Source: Candidatus Alcyoniella australis (GTDB lineage: Bacteria > Lernaellota > Lernaellaia > JAVCCG01 > Alcyoniellaceae). Taken from it: a stretch of DNA of 17,567 bases. A program made the position numbers and the translations under genes. Below the pieces are notes generated by a model. The model was not told the DNA's origin. It searched no databases and was given only the letters and a program-made list of their open reading frames with translations. This document shows, piece after piece, positions 6,834 through 12,841 of this stretch. Position 1 is the first letter of the stretch. Every line of letters starts with the position of its first letter. The stretch is from contig JAVCCG010000099.1 of NCBI GenBank assembly GCA_030765605.1, positions 1 to 17,567 of the forward strand. Direction: 5' to 3'.

Positions 6834-7481
6834 GTGAACGCAAAGCTGATCACCTTCGAGGGCCCCGAGGGCGCGGGCAAGACCACGCTGATCAAGCGTC
6901 TGGCCGCAAGGCTGGAACAGCTTGAAATGCCTATCCTTATCACGCGGGAGCCCGGCGGCTCGCCCTTGGGAGCGCGCTTTCGAGAAATGCTGCTGGAACA
7001 CATCGAGGACCGGCCCACAGCGCTGACCGAGCTGCTGTTGTACGAGGCCGACCGCATCGAGCACCTGGAAAAGATCGTCCGGCCGGCCCTTGAGCTTGGC
7101 AAGCTGGTGCTCTGCGACCGCTTTGCCGACGCCACCACCGCCTACCAGGGCTACGGTCGCGGGCTGGATCTGGAGACCGTACGTTCGCTCAACGAGCTGG
7201 TGCTGCGCGGCCTGCGTCCGTCGCGGACCTACCTGCTGGACCTGCCGGTGGAGGCCGGGCTGGCGCGCACCCGCGGACGGCTTTCCGCCGACGGCCGCGA
7301 CGAGAGCCGCTTCGAATCCGAGCAGATCGAGTTTCACCAGCGTGTGCGCCGCGGCTACCTCGAGCTGGCCGCAGCCGAGCCGCAGCGCTTCTGCATCGTG
7401 GACGCGCAGCTCGATCCCGAGGCATTATACGCCGTGGTGATTAACGACCTGCTGGCATCGCTTAAAACGGAGACGCCTTGA
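6834..7481 (+). CDS. tmk: Thymidylate kinase
   Basis: This enzyme phosphorylates dTMP to dTDP for DNA synthesis. The 215-residue length is normal for the family. FEGPEGAGKTT (residues about 8-18) is the P-loop. TREPGGSPLG (38-47) is the conserved dTMP-site loop, and CDRFADATTAYQGYGRGL (94-111) is the DRY-type motif with Phe in place of Tyr. The Arg-rich RGRLSADGRDESRFE stretch is the lid. The start is GTG at 6834, which places the P-loop at the usual distance from the N-terminus. The stop codon overlaps the TTG start of holB, making translational coupling likely. It is the first gene of a five-gene operon. Confidence 0.96.
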   Translation: MNAKLITFEGPEGAGKTTLIKRLAARLEQLEMPILITREPGGSPLGARFREMLLEHIEDRPTALTELLLYEADRIEHLEKIVRPALELGKLVLCDRFADATTAYQGYGRGLDLETVRSLNELVLRGLRPSRTYLLDLPVEAGLARTRGRLSADGRDESRFESEQIEFHQRVRRGYLELAAAEPQRFCIVDAQLDPEALYAVVINDLLASLKTETP

Positions 7482-8476
7482 GCTTCTCGCAACTGCTCGG
7501 CCAACCGCGGGTGAGCGCGGCGCTGCTGCGCGCGCTCAAGCTCGAGCGCGTGGCGCACGCCTACCTGTTCGTGGGCGCCGACGGCGTGGGACGCCGCACC
7601 ACGGCACGCCTGCTGGCGATGGCGCTCAACTGCGAGTCCAGCGGCGCTGACGCCTGCGGCGAATGCGGCCCGTGCCGCAAGATCATCAGGGGCACGCACC
7701 CGGATATCGTCGAACTGACGCCGGAGAAAGACTTCATCACCATCGGCCAGGTGCGCGAGCTGCAGGCGTCCATGGCCTACCGGCCCTACGAGGGGCGCTT
7801 CCGCGTAATCAGCGTGGCCCCGGCCGAAGCGATGAACGCCAACGCCCAGAACGCGCTGCTCAAGACGCTGGAGGAGCCGCCGCAGGGCAACGTGCTGATC
7901 CTGATCTGCGCCTCGCCCCAGCGTTTGCTACGCACGATCCAGAGCCGTTGCCAGCGGATGGTTTTCGGCCTGCTTCCGCGGCCGGTGATCGTGCGCTTGC
8001 TGTGCGAGCAGGGCGTGGAGCCCCAGCGCGCCGAGCTGCTGGCGCGGCTGGCCGAGGGCTCGCTGGGAAGGGCCCAGGCGCTGGCTCAGGGCGAGCTGCA
8101 ACTACAACGCGAGCGGATCGCCGTGGCGCTCGAGGCGCTGAGTGAGGGCGGCACCCACGGGATCTGGGAGTTCGCCGAGCAGTTGGCCCAGGGCGACATC
8201 GACGAGCTCGACGAGTCGCTGGAATTGACTAAAACCTGGCTGCGCGACGCGCTGCTGATCCGCTCGGGAGCGGGCTCCGAACGCCTGCTCAACATCGACC
8301 GCCTGGAGCTGCTCGACAGCCTGGCCCGACGCTTTGACGAGCAGGCGCTGCTCGCAGGGATCGAGGCCGGCTCCCAGCTTCAGGCACGGCTCCGATTCTA
8401 CCCCAACCGCCGGCTGGCCCTATGGAACCTCGGACTGGCGCTGACCAGTCCGCCGACCGGCACACTCGAGGGTTGA
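7478..8476 (+). CDS. holB: DNA polymerase III subunit delta' with degenerate ATP site
   Basis: 332 residues, a clamp-loader subunit of the AAA+ family. LGQPRV at the N-terminus, HAYLFVGADGVGRRTTA, the four-cysteine zinc module (Cys52, 60, 63, 66), NALLKTLEEPP and the arginine-finger motif SRC (156-158) are all diagnostic of delta'/gamma-type proteins. The Walker A lysine is Arg39, and the Walker B acids are replaced by Ala114-Pro115 (VAPAEAMN in place of the usual IDEAEAMN). The subunit therefore probably does not hydrolyse ATP but can donate its finger to a neighbour, as delta' is known to do. DnaX-type gamma/tau is excluded by length and the lost ATP site. The TTG start overlaps the tmk stop in TTGA, with GGAG about 7 nt upstream. 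Confidence 0.92.
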   Translation: MSFSQLLGQPRVSAALLRALKLERVAHAYLFVGADGVGRRTTARLLAMALNCESSGADACGECGPCRKIIRGTHPDIVELTPEKDFITIGQVRELQASMAYRPYEGRFRVISVAPAEAMNANAQNALLKTLEEPPQGNVLILICASPQRLLRTIQSRCQRMVFGLLPRPVIVRLLCEQGVEPQRAELLARLAEGSLGRAQALAQGELQLQRERIAVALEALSEGGTHGIWEFAEQLAQGDIDELDESLELTKTWLRDALLIRSGAGSERLLNIDRLELLDSLARRFDEQALLAGIEAGSQLQARLRFYPNRRLALWNLGLALTSPPTGTLEG

Positions 8477-8477
8477 G

Positions 8478-9590
8478 ATGCGTGTTGTTAAAATAAAGTT
8501 TCGCCGCTCGGGCAAACGCTTTGATTTCGACGCCGGCGAATTGGAGCTGCGGCAAGGCCAACAGGTCGTGTTGCAGATCGAAAAGGGTACGGCTCTAGGT
8601 ACGGTGGTCGTCGACGCGCAGGAGCAAAACCTGCCCGAGGACGAGTCGCGCAAGCCGGTGCTGCGCGTGGCCACCGATGAAGACCTCAAGCAGTCCCAGC
8701 GGCTGCACCGCAGGGCGCGCGAGGCGTTCGGTTTCTGCCTGCGCCGCATCAACGAGCGCAAACTGCCGATGAAGCTGGTGGACGCTGAGTTCCTGCTCGA
8801 CGAGAGCCGCGCGACCTTCTTCTTCACGGCCGAGGGGCGCGTGGACTTCCGCGAGCTGGTGCGCGACCTGGCCCACGAGTTCCGCACGCGAATCGAGATG
8901 ATGCAGATCGGCGTGCGCGACGAGGCTAAAATCCTCGGCGGCTACGGCATCTGCGGACGCGAGCTGTGCTGCGCCTCCTGGCTGGTCAAATTCAACCCGG
9001 TCAGCATCCGCATGGCCAAGGACCAGTCGCTCTCGCTCAATCCCTCCAAGGTCTCCGGAGTCTGCGGCAGGCTGATGTGCTGCCTGGCCTACGAGCACCA
9101 GCAGTACCTCGACCAGATCGCGACCCTGCCCCGTTTGGGCAAGCGCTACGTGTGCGAGCAGGGCCCCTGCCGCGTCTGCCGCATCGATGTGATGGGCAGC
9201 CGGGTCTTCGCGATGGTGGAAGGCCAAGGCGAGGTCGAGATCTCCGGCCAGCCGCTCGAGCCCTACTCCCAACAAAACCGTCAGCAGGACAAACCCGAAC
9301 CGCGGCCCGAGCCGCGCGCGCCCGGCCGTCCACGACCGCAGCCCAAGGCGCGTCCGCGACCGCCCGCATTCCAGGTGACCCCAACGCCTGAGACGCCCCA
9401 GGCGCCCCCGGCGCCTCAGCCACCCCCGGCGCCTCAGGGGCCTCAGGAGCCTGGCGAACAACAGCCGAAGCCAGAGGGAGAGGGCGCGGCCGAGGGGCAG
9501 CCGGACCAGGCCAAGACCGGCGACCGTCGACGCAGGGGACGCCGCTCGCGCAGGCGCAGACGGCGCAAACCGGCGGCTAAAACCGAGTAG
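8478..9590 (+). CDS. ricT: PSP1 domain protein (RicT/YaaT-like) with long Pro/Arg-rich tail
   Basis: 370 residues. The N-terminal half and the cysteine core match the PSP1/YaaT family: GGYGICGRELCC (Cys159, 164, 165) and SGVCGRLMCC (Cys196, 201, 202) give the two CxxxxCC motifs. In Bacillus YaaT (RicT) such cysteines take part in iron-sulfur binding in the RicAFT complex, which directs RNase Y. Three more cysteines follow at 226, 231 and 234. Residues about 264-350 are low-complexity Pro/Gln/Glu, and the last 20 are almost all basic (RRRRGRR, SRRRRRR). This tail is absent from Bacillus YaaT and looks suited to RNA binding. The ATG lies 1 nt after the holB stop with GAGGG upstream. The tmk-holB-yaaT order matches Bacillus. 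RicA and RicF partners are not in the window. Confidence 0.9.
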   Translation: MRVVKIKFRRSGKRFDFDAGELELRQGQQVVLQIEKGTALGTVVVDAQEQNLPEDESRKPVLRVATDEDLKQSQRLHRRAREAFGFCLRRINERKLPMKLVDAEFLLDESRATFFFTAEGRVDFRELVRDLAHEFRTRIEMMQIGVRDEAKILGGYGICGRELCCASWLVKFNPVSIRMAKDQSLSLNPSKVSGVCGRLMCCLAYEHQQYLDQIATLPRLGKRYVCEQGPCRVCRIDVMGSRVFAMVEGQGEVEISGQPLEPYSQQNRQQDKPEPRPEPRAPGRPRPQPKARPRPPAFQVTPTPETPQAPPAPQPPPAPQGPQEPGEQQPKPEGEGAAEGQPDQAKTGDRRRRGRRSRRRRRRKPAAKTE

Positions 9591-9596
9591 ACCAAC

Positions 9597-10313
9597 GTGG
9601 ACCAGGCGCAACAATCCGAACGCAGCCCGGAGTTCGACCGTTATCGGGACGACGACCGCGACCGTCGCGACGAGCTGACGATGGTCAAGCATCGCCACCG
9701 CGCGCGCTACCTGATCGACGGCGCGCGACGCATCCGCAACGGGCTTCGCGGGCTGGACCTGCTCGACGCGGGCTGCGGCCAGGGTCTGCTGCTGAGCCTG
9801 ATCCCGGATCGCGCCGCGCTGTGCGGCTTCGACGCCAGCCAAGCGTTAATCGAGAACAACTTGGCCAAGGACTGCGCCGAGCTGTCGCTACGCGACGTCT
9901 ACGCCACGGGCTTTGACGACGAGCGCTTCGACGTGGTGTTTTGCCAGCAGGTGCTCGAGCACTTGCAGCACCCGCAGCAAGCCCTGGCCGAGCTGGCGCG
10001 CGTTGCCCGGCCCGGCGGACTGATCGCTGCCAGCGTGCCCTACGACGAGCGAATCAAGCTCGAGGTCTGCGTACACTGCGGCAAGACCACGCCGCGCAAC
10101 GGCCATTTGCAACGCTTTGACGAATGCAACATCAACGAATTTCTGCCGCCGCAGCTAAAGCTCGTCGCACTGCGCAAGGTCTGCTGCCGCCCGGTCTACA
10201 ACCGCGGCCACCGGCTGCCCGTGCCGCTGTTTCGACTGCTGGATCGCGCGGCCCTGACCCTGGGGTTGGGCCCGGCGCGCTGGATGGTTTTCTTCGCGCG
10301 CAAAGTCGGCTGA
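9597..10313 (+). CDS. Class I SAM-dependent methyltransferase with CxxC insert
   Basis: 238 residues. LLDAGCGQG (55-63) is the SAM-binding glycine loop, GFDAS (77-81) carries the ribose-contacting acid, and FDVVFCQQVLEHL (111-123) is motif II of the UbiE/Methyltransf_11 type. After the core, CVHCGKTTPRNGH (Cys158, Cys161, His170) resembles a small zinc-binding knuckle in the substrate-binding part, and C-terminal Cys residues follow. It lacks the NPPY motif of YabB/TrmN6, the methyltransferase at the comparable Bacillus position, so it is probably not that orthologue. Substrate is unknown; a small molecule or quinone-like acceptor is as possible as RNA. The start is GTG, 6 nt after the previous stop. 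An internal ATG at residue 29 is a less likely alternative. Confidence 0.87.
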   Translation: MDQAQQSERSPEFDRYRDDDRDRRDELTMVKHRHRARYLIDGARRIRNGLRGLDLLDAGCGQGLLLSLIPDRAALCGFDASQALIENNLAKDCAELSLRDVYATGFDDERFDVVFCQQVLEHLQHPQQALAELARVARPGGLIAASVPYDERIKLEVCVHCGKTTPRNGHLQRFDECNINEFLPPQLKLVALRKVCCRPVYNRGHRLPVPLFRLLDRAALTLGLGPARWMVFFARKVG

Positions 10314-10314
10314 G

Positions 10315-11691
10315 ATGTACCTGATCGAAACCCACGCGCATTTGGACATGGCGCAGTTTGACGAGGACCGCACTGAGGTGATCGGCCGCGCCGTGGCCCG
10401 CGGCGTGCGCCGGATCGTCAGCGTGGGCATCGACGTGGCCAGCAGCCGCGCCGCGGTCGAGCTGGCGCAGCGCTTCCCCGCGGTCTACGCTGCGGTCGGA
10501 ATCCATCCCCACGACGCCAAGTCAGCCGACGATCGCGCCCTGGCGCAGATCGAGCAGCTCGCGGCCCATCCCAAGGTGGTGGCGATCGGCGAGATCGGCC
10601 TGGATTTCTATCGCGACCATTCGCCGCACGATCAACAGCGCAGCGCTTTTGCCGCGCAGCTCGAACTCGCCGGGCGCCTGGGATTGCCGGTGATCATCCA
10701 CGACCGCCAGGCTCACGAAGATGTGCTCGCGATCCTCGATCAGCACCCGTGCCTGCCCGGGGTAATGCACTGCTTTTCCGGCGGTCCGCAGTTGGCGCAG
10801 GAGGTGATCTCGCGCGGGCTGTACCTGAGCTTCACCGGCAACATCACATTTAAAAACGCCGATCGCGCGCGCCGGGCATTGGCCGCGGCCGGACCCGACC
10901 GGCTGCTGCTCGAGACCGATTGCCCGTTCATGGCGCCCGAGCCGCACCGCGGATCGCGCAACGAACCGTGCCACGTCGAGCTGGTGGCCGCTACCGCGGC
11001 CAAGGTGCTGGACCTAAGTTTGGTCGAGGTGGCGGCACGCACAACCGACAACGCCTACGAGCTGTTCGGCTTTGAGCGGCGCGAGGCCGAGCCACGCATC
11101 GTCTACGAATTCAAGGACGCGCTGTATCTGAACATCACCAACCGCTGCGGCAATCGCTGCCCGTGGTGCGCGCGGCAAAGCTCGTACATCGTCGGCCCCT
11201 ACCTGCTCAAGCTCCAACGCGAGCCCAGCCCTGTCGAGCTTTACGCGGCATTGGACAATTACGACGTGACGCAGTATCCGGAGCTGGTGTTCTGCGGATT
11301 CGGCGAGCCGCTGATGCGCATCGACGATCTGCTCCAGATCGCCCGCGAGCTGCGCCGACGCAGGGCGCGCAGCATCCGCGTCAACACCAACGGCTGGGCC
11401 GGGCTGGCCCTGGGCCGCGACGTGGTCGAACCGCTGGTCGGTTTAATCGACGAGGTCTGGGTGAGCCTCAACGCGCCGGACGCCGCGAACTACGAGCAGC
11501 TGTGCCACCCCGAACAGGGACTTAAGGCCTATGAAGCGCTGATCGAGTTCGTACGCCGCGCCCGCGAACTGCTGCCCAAGGTCGCGCTCTCCGCAGTGGA
11601 CTATCCCGGCGCTGACATCCCGGGCGCGCAACGCGCGGCCCGCGACCTGGGACTCCCCCTGCACGTGCGCCATTACTCACAACGGCCTTGA
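10315..11691 (+). CDS. TatD family hydrolase fused to a TatD-associated radical SAM domain
   Basis: 458 residues in two domains. Residues 1-255 are a complete TatD metal-dependent hydrolase/nuclease: His7 and His9 in THAHLD, Glu93 in GEIGLDFYRD, His129 in IIHDR, His152 in MHCFSGG and Asp202 in LETDCPFMAP. Residues about 262-458 are a short radical SAM domain. CGNRCPWC (Cys278, 282, 285) is the CxxxCxxC cluster motif, FCGFGEPL (326-333) is the GGEP-like SAM contact, and VNTNGWA (356-362) follows. A radical SAM family linked to TatD by fusion or adjacency is known, as I recall, but its reaction is not established. There is no frameshift or stop at the junction (FGFERREAEPRIVYEF). The ATG lies 1 nt after the methyltransferase stop, and the gene ends the operon. 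Confidence 0.93.
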   Translation: MYLIETHAHLDMAQFDEDRTEVIGRAVARGVRRIVSVGIDVASSRAAVELAQRFPAVYAAVGIHPHDAKSADDRALAQIEQLAAHPKVVAIGEIGLDFYRDHSPHDQQRSAFAAQLELAGRLGLPVIIHDRQAHEDVLAILDQHPCLPGVMHCFSGGPQLAQEVISRGLYLSFTGNITFKNADRARRALAAAGPDRLLLETDCPFMAPEPHRGSRNEPCHVELVAATAAKVLDLSLVEVAARTTDNAYELFGFERREAEPRIVYEFKDALYLNITNRCGNRCPWCARQSSYIVGPYLLKLQREPSPVELYAALDNYDVTQYPELVFCGFGEPLMRIDDLLQIARELRRRRARSIRVNTNGWAGLALGRDVVEPLVGLIDEVWVSLNAPDAANYEQLCHPEQGLKAYEALIEFVRRARELLPKVALSAVDYPGADIPGAQRAARDLGLPLHVRHYSQRP

Positions 11692-11718
11692 CCCGGTACG
11701 AAACTCGCGCACTTCTCT

Positions 11719-11736
11719 GGTCGTTGACCAACGACC
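11719..11736. repeat. Inverted repeat GGTCGTTG-AC-CAACGACC
   Basis: Perfect 8-bp arms separated by 2 nt. It overlaps the inner end of the left bounding repeat and starts 28 nt past the TatD fusion stop codon. The tiny loop suggests a DNA-level site or cruciform more than an RNA hairpin. Confidence 0.45.
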
Positions 11737-11768
11737 CTCTCCGCGCAGAAAGATCGGGGAGAAGGGGT

Positions 11769-11790
11769 AAAGATCGTTAAAACGATCTTT
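11769..11790. repeat. Perfect 10-bp inverted repeat AAAGATCGTT-AA-AACGATCTTT
   Basis: Ten-bp arms with a 2-nt centre. As RNA it would fold as about 9 bp with a 4-nt loop, ending in CUUU then GUGUGU. It could act as a bidirectional terminator for the operon ending at 11691, or as a binding site. Confidence 0.5.
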
Positions 11791-11799
11791 GTGTGTAAG

Positions 11800-11836
11800 G
11801 CGAGCGGCGGCGGCTTGGAGCCGCAGCAAGGCTCGC
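11800..11836 (+). terminator. Nested GC hairpin followed by TTATTT, possible operon terminator
   Basis: The inner stem GCGGCT-TGG-AGCCGC (11810-11824) sits inside an outer pair GCGAGC (11800-11805) and GCTCGC (11831-11836). TTATTT follows directly, so it has the shape of an intrinsic terminator with a weak T-tract. The inner stem is identical to that of the hairpin at 6777-6791. Confidence 0.4.
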
Positions 11837-11925
11837 TTATTTCCCTGGTCATTTTGCGTAGACCCATGCCGCGACGCGGAGATTATCGTTGAGCCAAGAG
11901 TTTGGTCCGCTTGCGAGTTTTGCCC

Positions 11926-11938
11926 CGGCTCCAAGCCG
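11926..11938 (+). repeat. CGGCTCCAAGCCG, inverted copy of 11811-11823
   Basis: This 13-mer is itself a 5-bp hairpin with a 3-nt loop and is the exact reverse complement of CGGCTTGGAGCCG at 11811-11823. The two segments could pair with each other as an alternative long-range stem, competing with the local terminator-like hairpin. Confidence 0.4.
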
Positions 11939-11961
11939 GATCATCCGAGGGTGGACTGATG

Positions 11962-11974
11962 CGCAAAGTTTGCG
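11962..11974. repeat. Odd palindrome CGCAAAGTTTGCG
   Basis: Perfect 6-bp half-sites around a single central G. The form is typical of dimeric DNA-binding protein sites, but no regulator can be named. Confidence 0.3.
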
Positions 11975-11990
11975 GAGCCATGTGCCAAGC

Positions 11991-12014
11991 CACGATCTAT
12001 TGCCGATAATCGTG
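11991..12014 (+). repeat. Inverted repeat CACGAT...ATCGTG
   Basis: Six-bp arms with a 12-nt loop (CTATTGCCGATA). It could form a stem-loop in a transcript of this gap. It is weak on its own and reported as part of the cluster of inverted repeats. Confidence 0.3.
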
Positions 12015-12122
12015 CGGAATATTTTGCCTTGATGAACAATACTTCTTTGAGAACGCGCAGAGCGGGCTATCGTGCGTAGTCAGGTGGTAAATCTCAATCC
12101 AATGCCCTGCTCGCGCCTACCC

Positions 12123-12144
12123 AATAATGTTATTCAACATTATT
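12123..12144. repeat. AT-rich 9-bp inverted repeat AATAATGTT-ATTC-AACATTATT
   Basis: Perfect 9-bp arms with a 4-nt loop, all A/T except one G/C pair, in a GC-rich genome. No T-run follows. It may be an operator or a DNA-unwinding/cruciform site. It lies about 110 bp upstream of the putative promoter at 12231. Confidence 0.45.
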
Positions 12145-12212
12145 TCCCTCCTCCCATTTTTCGATGCGGAGTGGCTCGTGGCGCTACGACCAGCGAACTA
12201 CGCGAGTTTTGT

Positions 12213-12229
12213 GGCACCTCTAAGGTGCC
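12213..12229. repeat. Hairpin GGCACCT-CTA-AGGTGCC abutting the -35 box
   Basis: Perfect 7-bp arms with a 3-nt loop, directly after the right bounding repeat and ending 1 nt before the TTGCCG -35 element. The position suits an operator or a terminator of upstream read-through. A decayed copy (GCACCTTTGAGG) follows the same core motif at 1791-1802. Confidence 0.5.
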
Positions 12230-12230
12230 T

Positions 12231-12259
12231 TTGCCGCAAACCGCGGCCTGTGCTCTAAT
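12231..12259 (+). promoter_or_regulatory. Putative sigma70 promoter for the 12293-15046 operon
   Basis: TTGCCG (12231-12236) and TCTAAT (12254-12259) are 17 nt apart, with TG one base before the -10 hexamer (extended -10 form). Transcription would start near 12266, leaving a leader of about 27 nt containing AGGGGAAA before the ATG at 12293. Confidence 0.55.
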
Positions 12260-12292
12260 GAAATGTCGTTTTTCAAACAGGGGAAATTAGAT

Positions 12293-12817
12293 ATGGAACT
12301 CACATCTGCCGAGCGCTTTTTCGCCAAGTCAATGGGTGTGCTGGCCATCGCATTTCTGGTGGCGGGGCTGGTTTTCGTACTGGCCAACGAGCCGCTGATC
12401 AGGGTTGTCAATGTTGCGGGGAACTGGTTGGGCATGCCTGCCGCGCCCTACGAGGGGCTGGTGCCGGGCAGCGGCCTGGACCAGGCGTCGTACTCCGGCG
12501 CGGTGGCCGCGGCCGCCTCGACCCTCGGGCCGTGCAAGGTCGCGCCGGTGCACCACCTGTGGCTGGCATTGACCTTCGCCCTAATGATGATGATCTCCTA
12601 CATGTCGCTGCTGATCTGGCGCGACGTGCGGACCAACCTCAACCTCGCGCCGCCGCTGATGCTCTCCAAGCTGGTCAGCTCGGGCACGGGCCTGACCGCC
12701 TTTTATCTGTCGCGGGGTTACTTCGCCGACCTGCTGATCGTGTTCGTCGATTTCCCGATCTTCCTGTTCGTGCTGGTGGCCTATTGGCGCGCCAAACGCT
12801 CGCGGGAAGATTTCTGA
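12293..12817 (+). CDS. Small multi-pass membrane protein, function unknown
   Basis: 174 residues from the chosen ATG. Hydrophobic segments at about residues 14-33, 86-108, 123-140 (weaker) and 143-164 suggest three or four membrane helices. The loop between the first two (about 34-85) is small-residue rich (GSGLDQASYSGAVAAAAS) and probably faces the periplasm. The C-terminal tail KRSRED is positively charged and so likely cytoplasmic. I chose the ATG at 12293 because AGGGGAAA lies about 8 nt upstream. The ATG at 12263 would add ten residues and sit at the predicted transcription start. I do not recognise a family. It is the first gene of a three-gene operon with an alpha/beta hydrolase and an adenylate-forming enzyme. 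Confidence 0.75.
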   Translation: MELTSAERFFAKSMGVLAIAFLVAGLVFVLANEPLIRVVNVAGNWLGMPAAPYEGLVPGSGLDQASYSGAVAAAASTLGPCKVAPVHHLWLALTFALMMMISYMSLLIWRDVRTNLNLAPPLMLSKLVSSGTGLTAFYLSRGYFADLLIVFVDFPIFLFVLVAYWRAKRSREDF

Positions 12818-12841
12818 TCCGCTACGGGCGAGGTGTGTGAG

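Larger units (their letters stand above)
11698..12212. repeat. Imperfect 28-nt inverted repeats bounding a 515-bp non-coding segment
   Basis: The left arm (11698-11725) begins ACGAAACTCGCG and ends TCTGGTCGTT. The reverse complement of the right arm (12185-12212) begins ACAAAACTCGCG and ends GCTGGTCGTA. The arms match at 23 of 28 positions by eye. No transposase lies between them. They may be the ends of a miniature element, or two oppositely oriented copies of a dispersed intergenic repeat whose core also occurs at 1780-1790. Confidence 0.5.
11692..12292. other. 600-bp non-coding gap rich in inverted repeats
   Basis: No frame here looks like a real gene. Short open frames (for example 12072-12290 plus and 11677-11934 minus) lack ribosome sites and run through inverted repeats. 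The gap holds at least six hairpins or palindromes, an imperfect inverted-repeat pair at its edges, and a promoter at its right end. Base composition is more AT-rich at 11990-12170 than in the neighbouring genes. Confidence 0.7.

Noticed and set aside
5397-7337. A 646-residue open frame on the minus strand
   Set aside because: It runs antisense across both the SGNH-like gene and most of tmk, which have clear motifs on the plus strand. No recognisable domain is present.
8595-9842. A 415-residue open frame on the minus strand opposite ricT and the methyltransferase
   Set aside because: Composition is typical of an antisense shadow, and it crosses a gene boundary on the coding strand.
12072-12290. 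A 72-residue open frame in the repeat-rich gap
   Set aside because: It has no ribosome site and runs through two perfect hairpins and the putative promoter. It looks like translation of the intergenic repeat; the phrase ELREFCGT resembles EVREFRTG from the inverted copy on the other strand.
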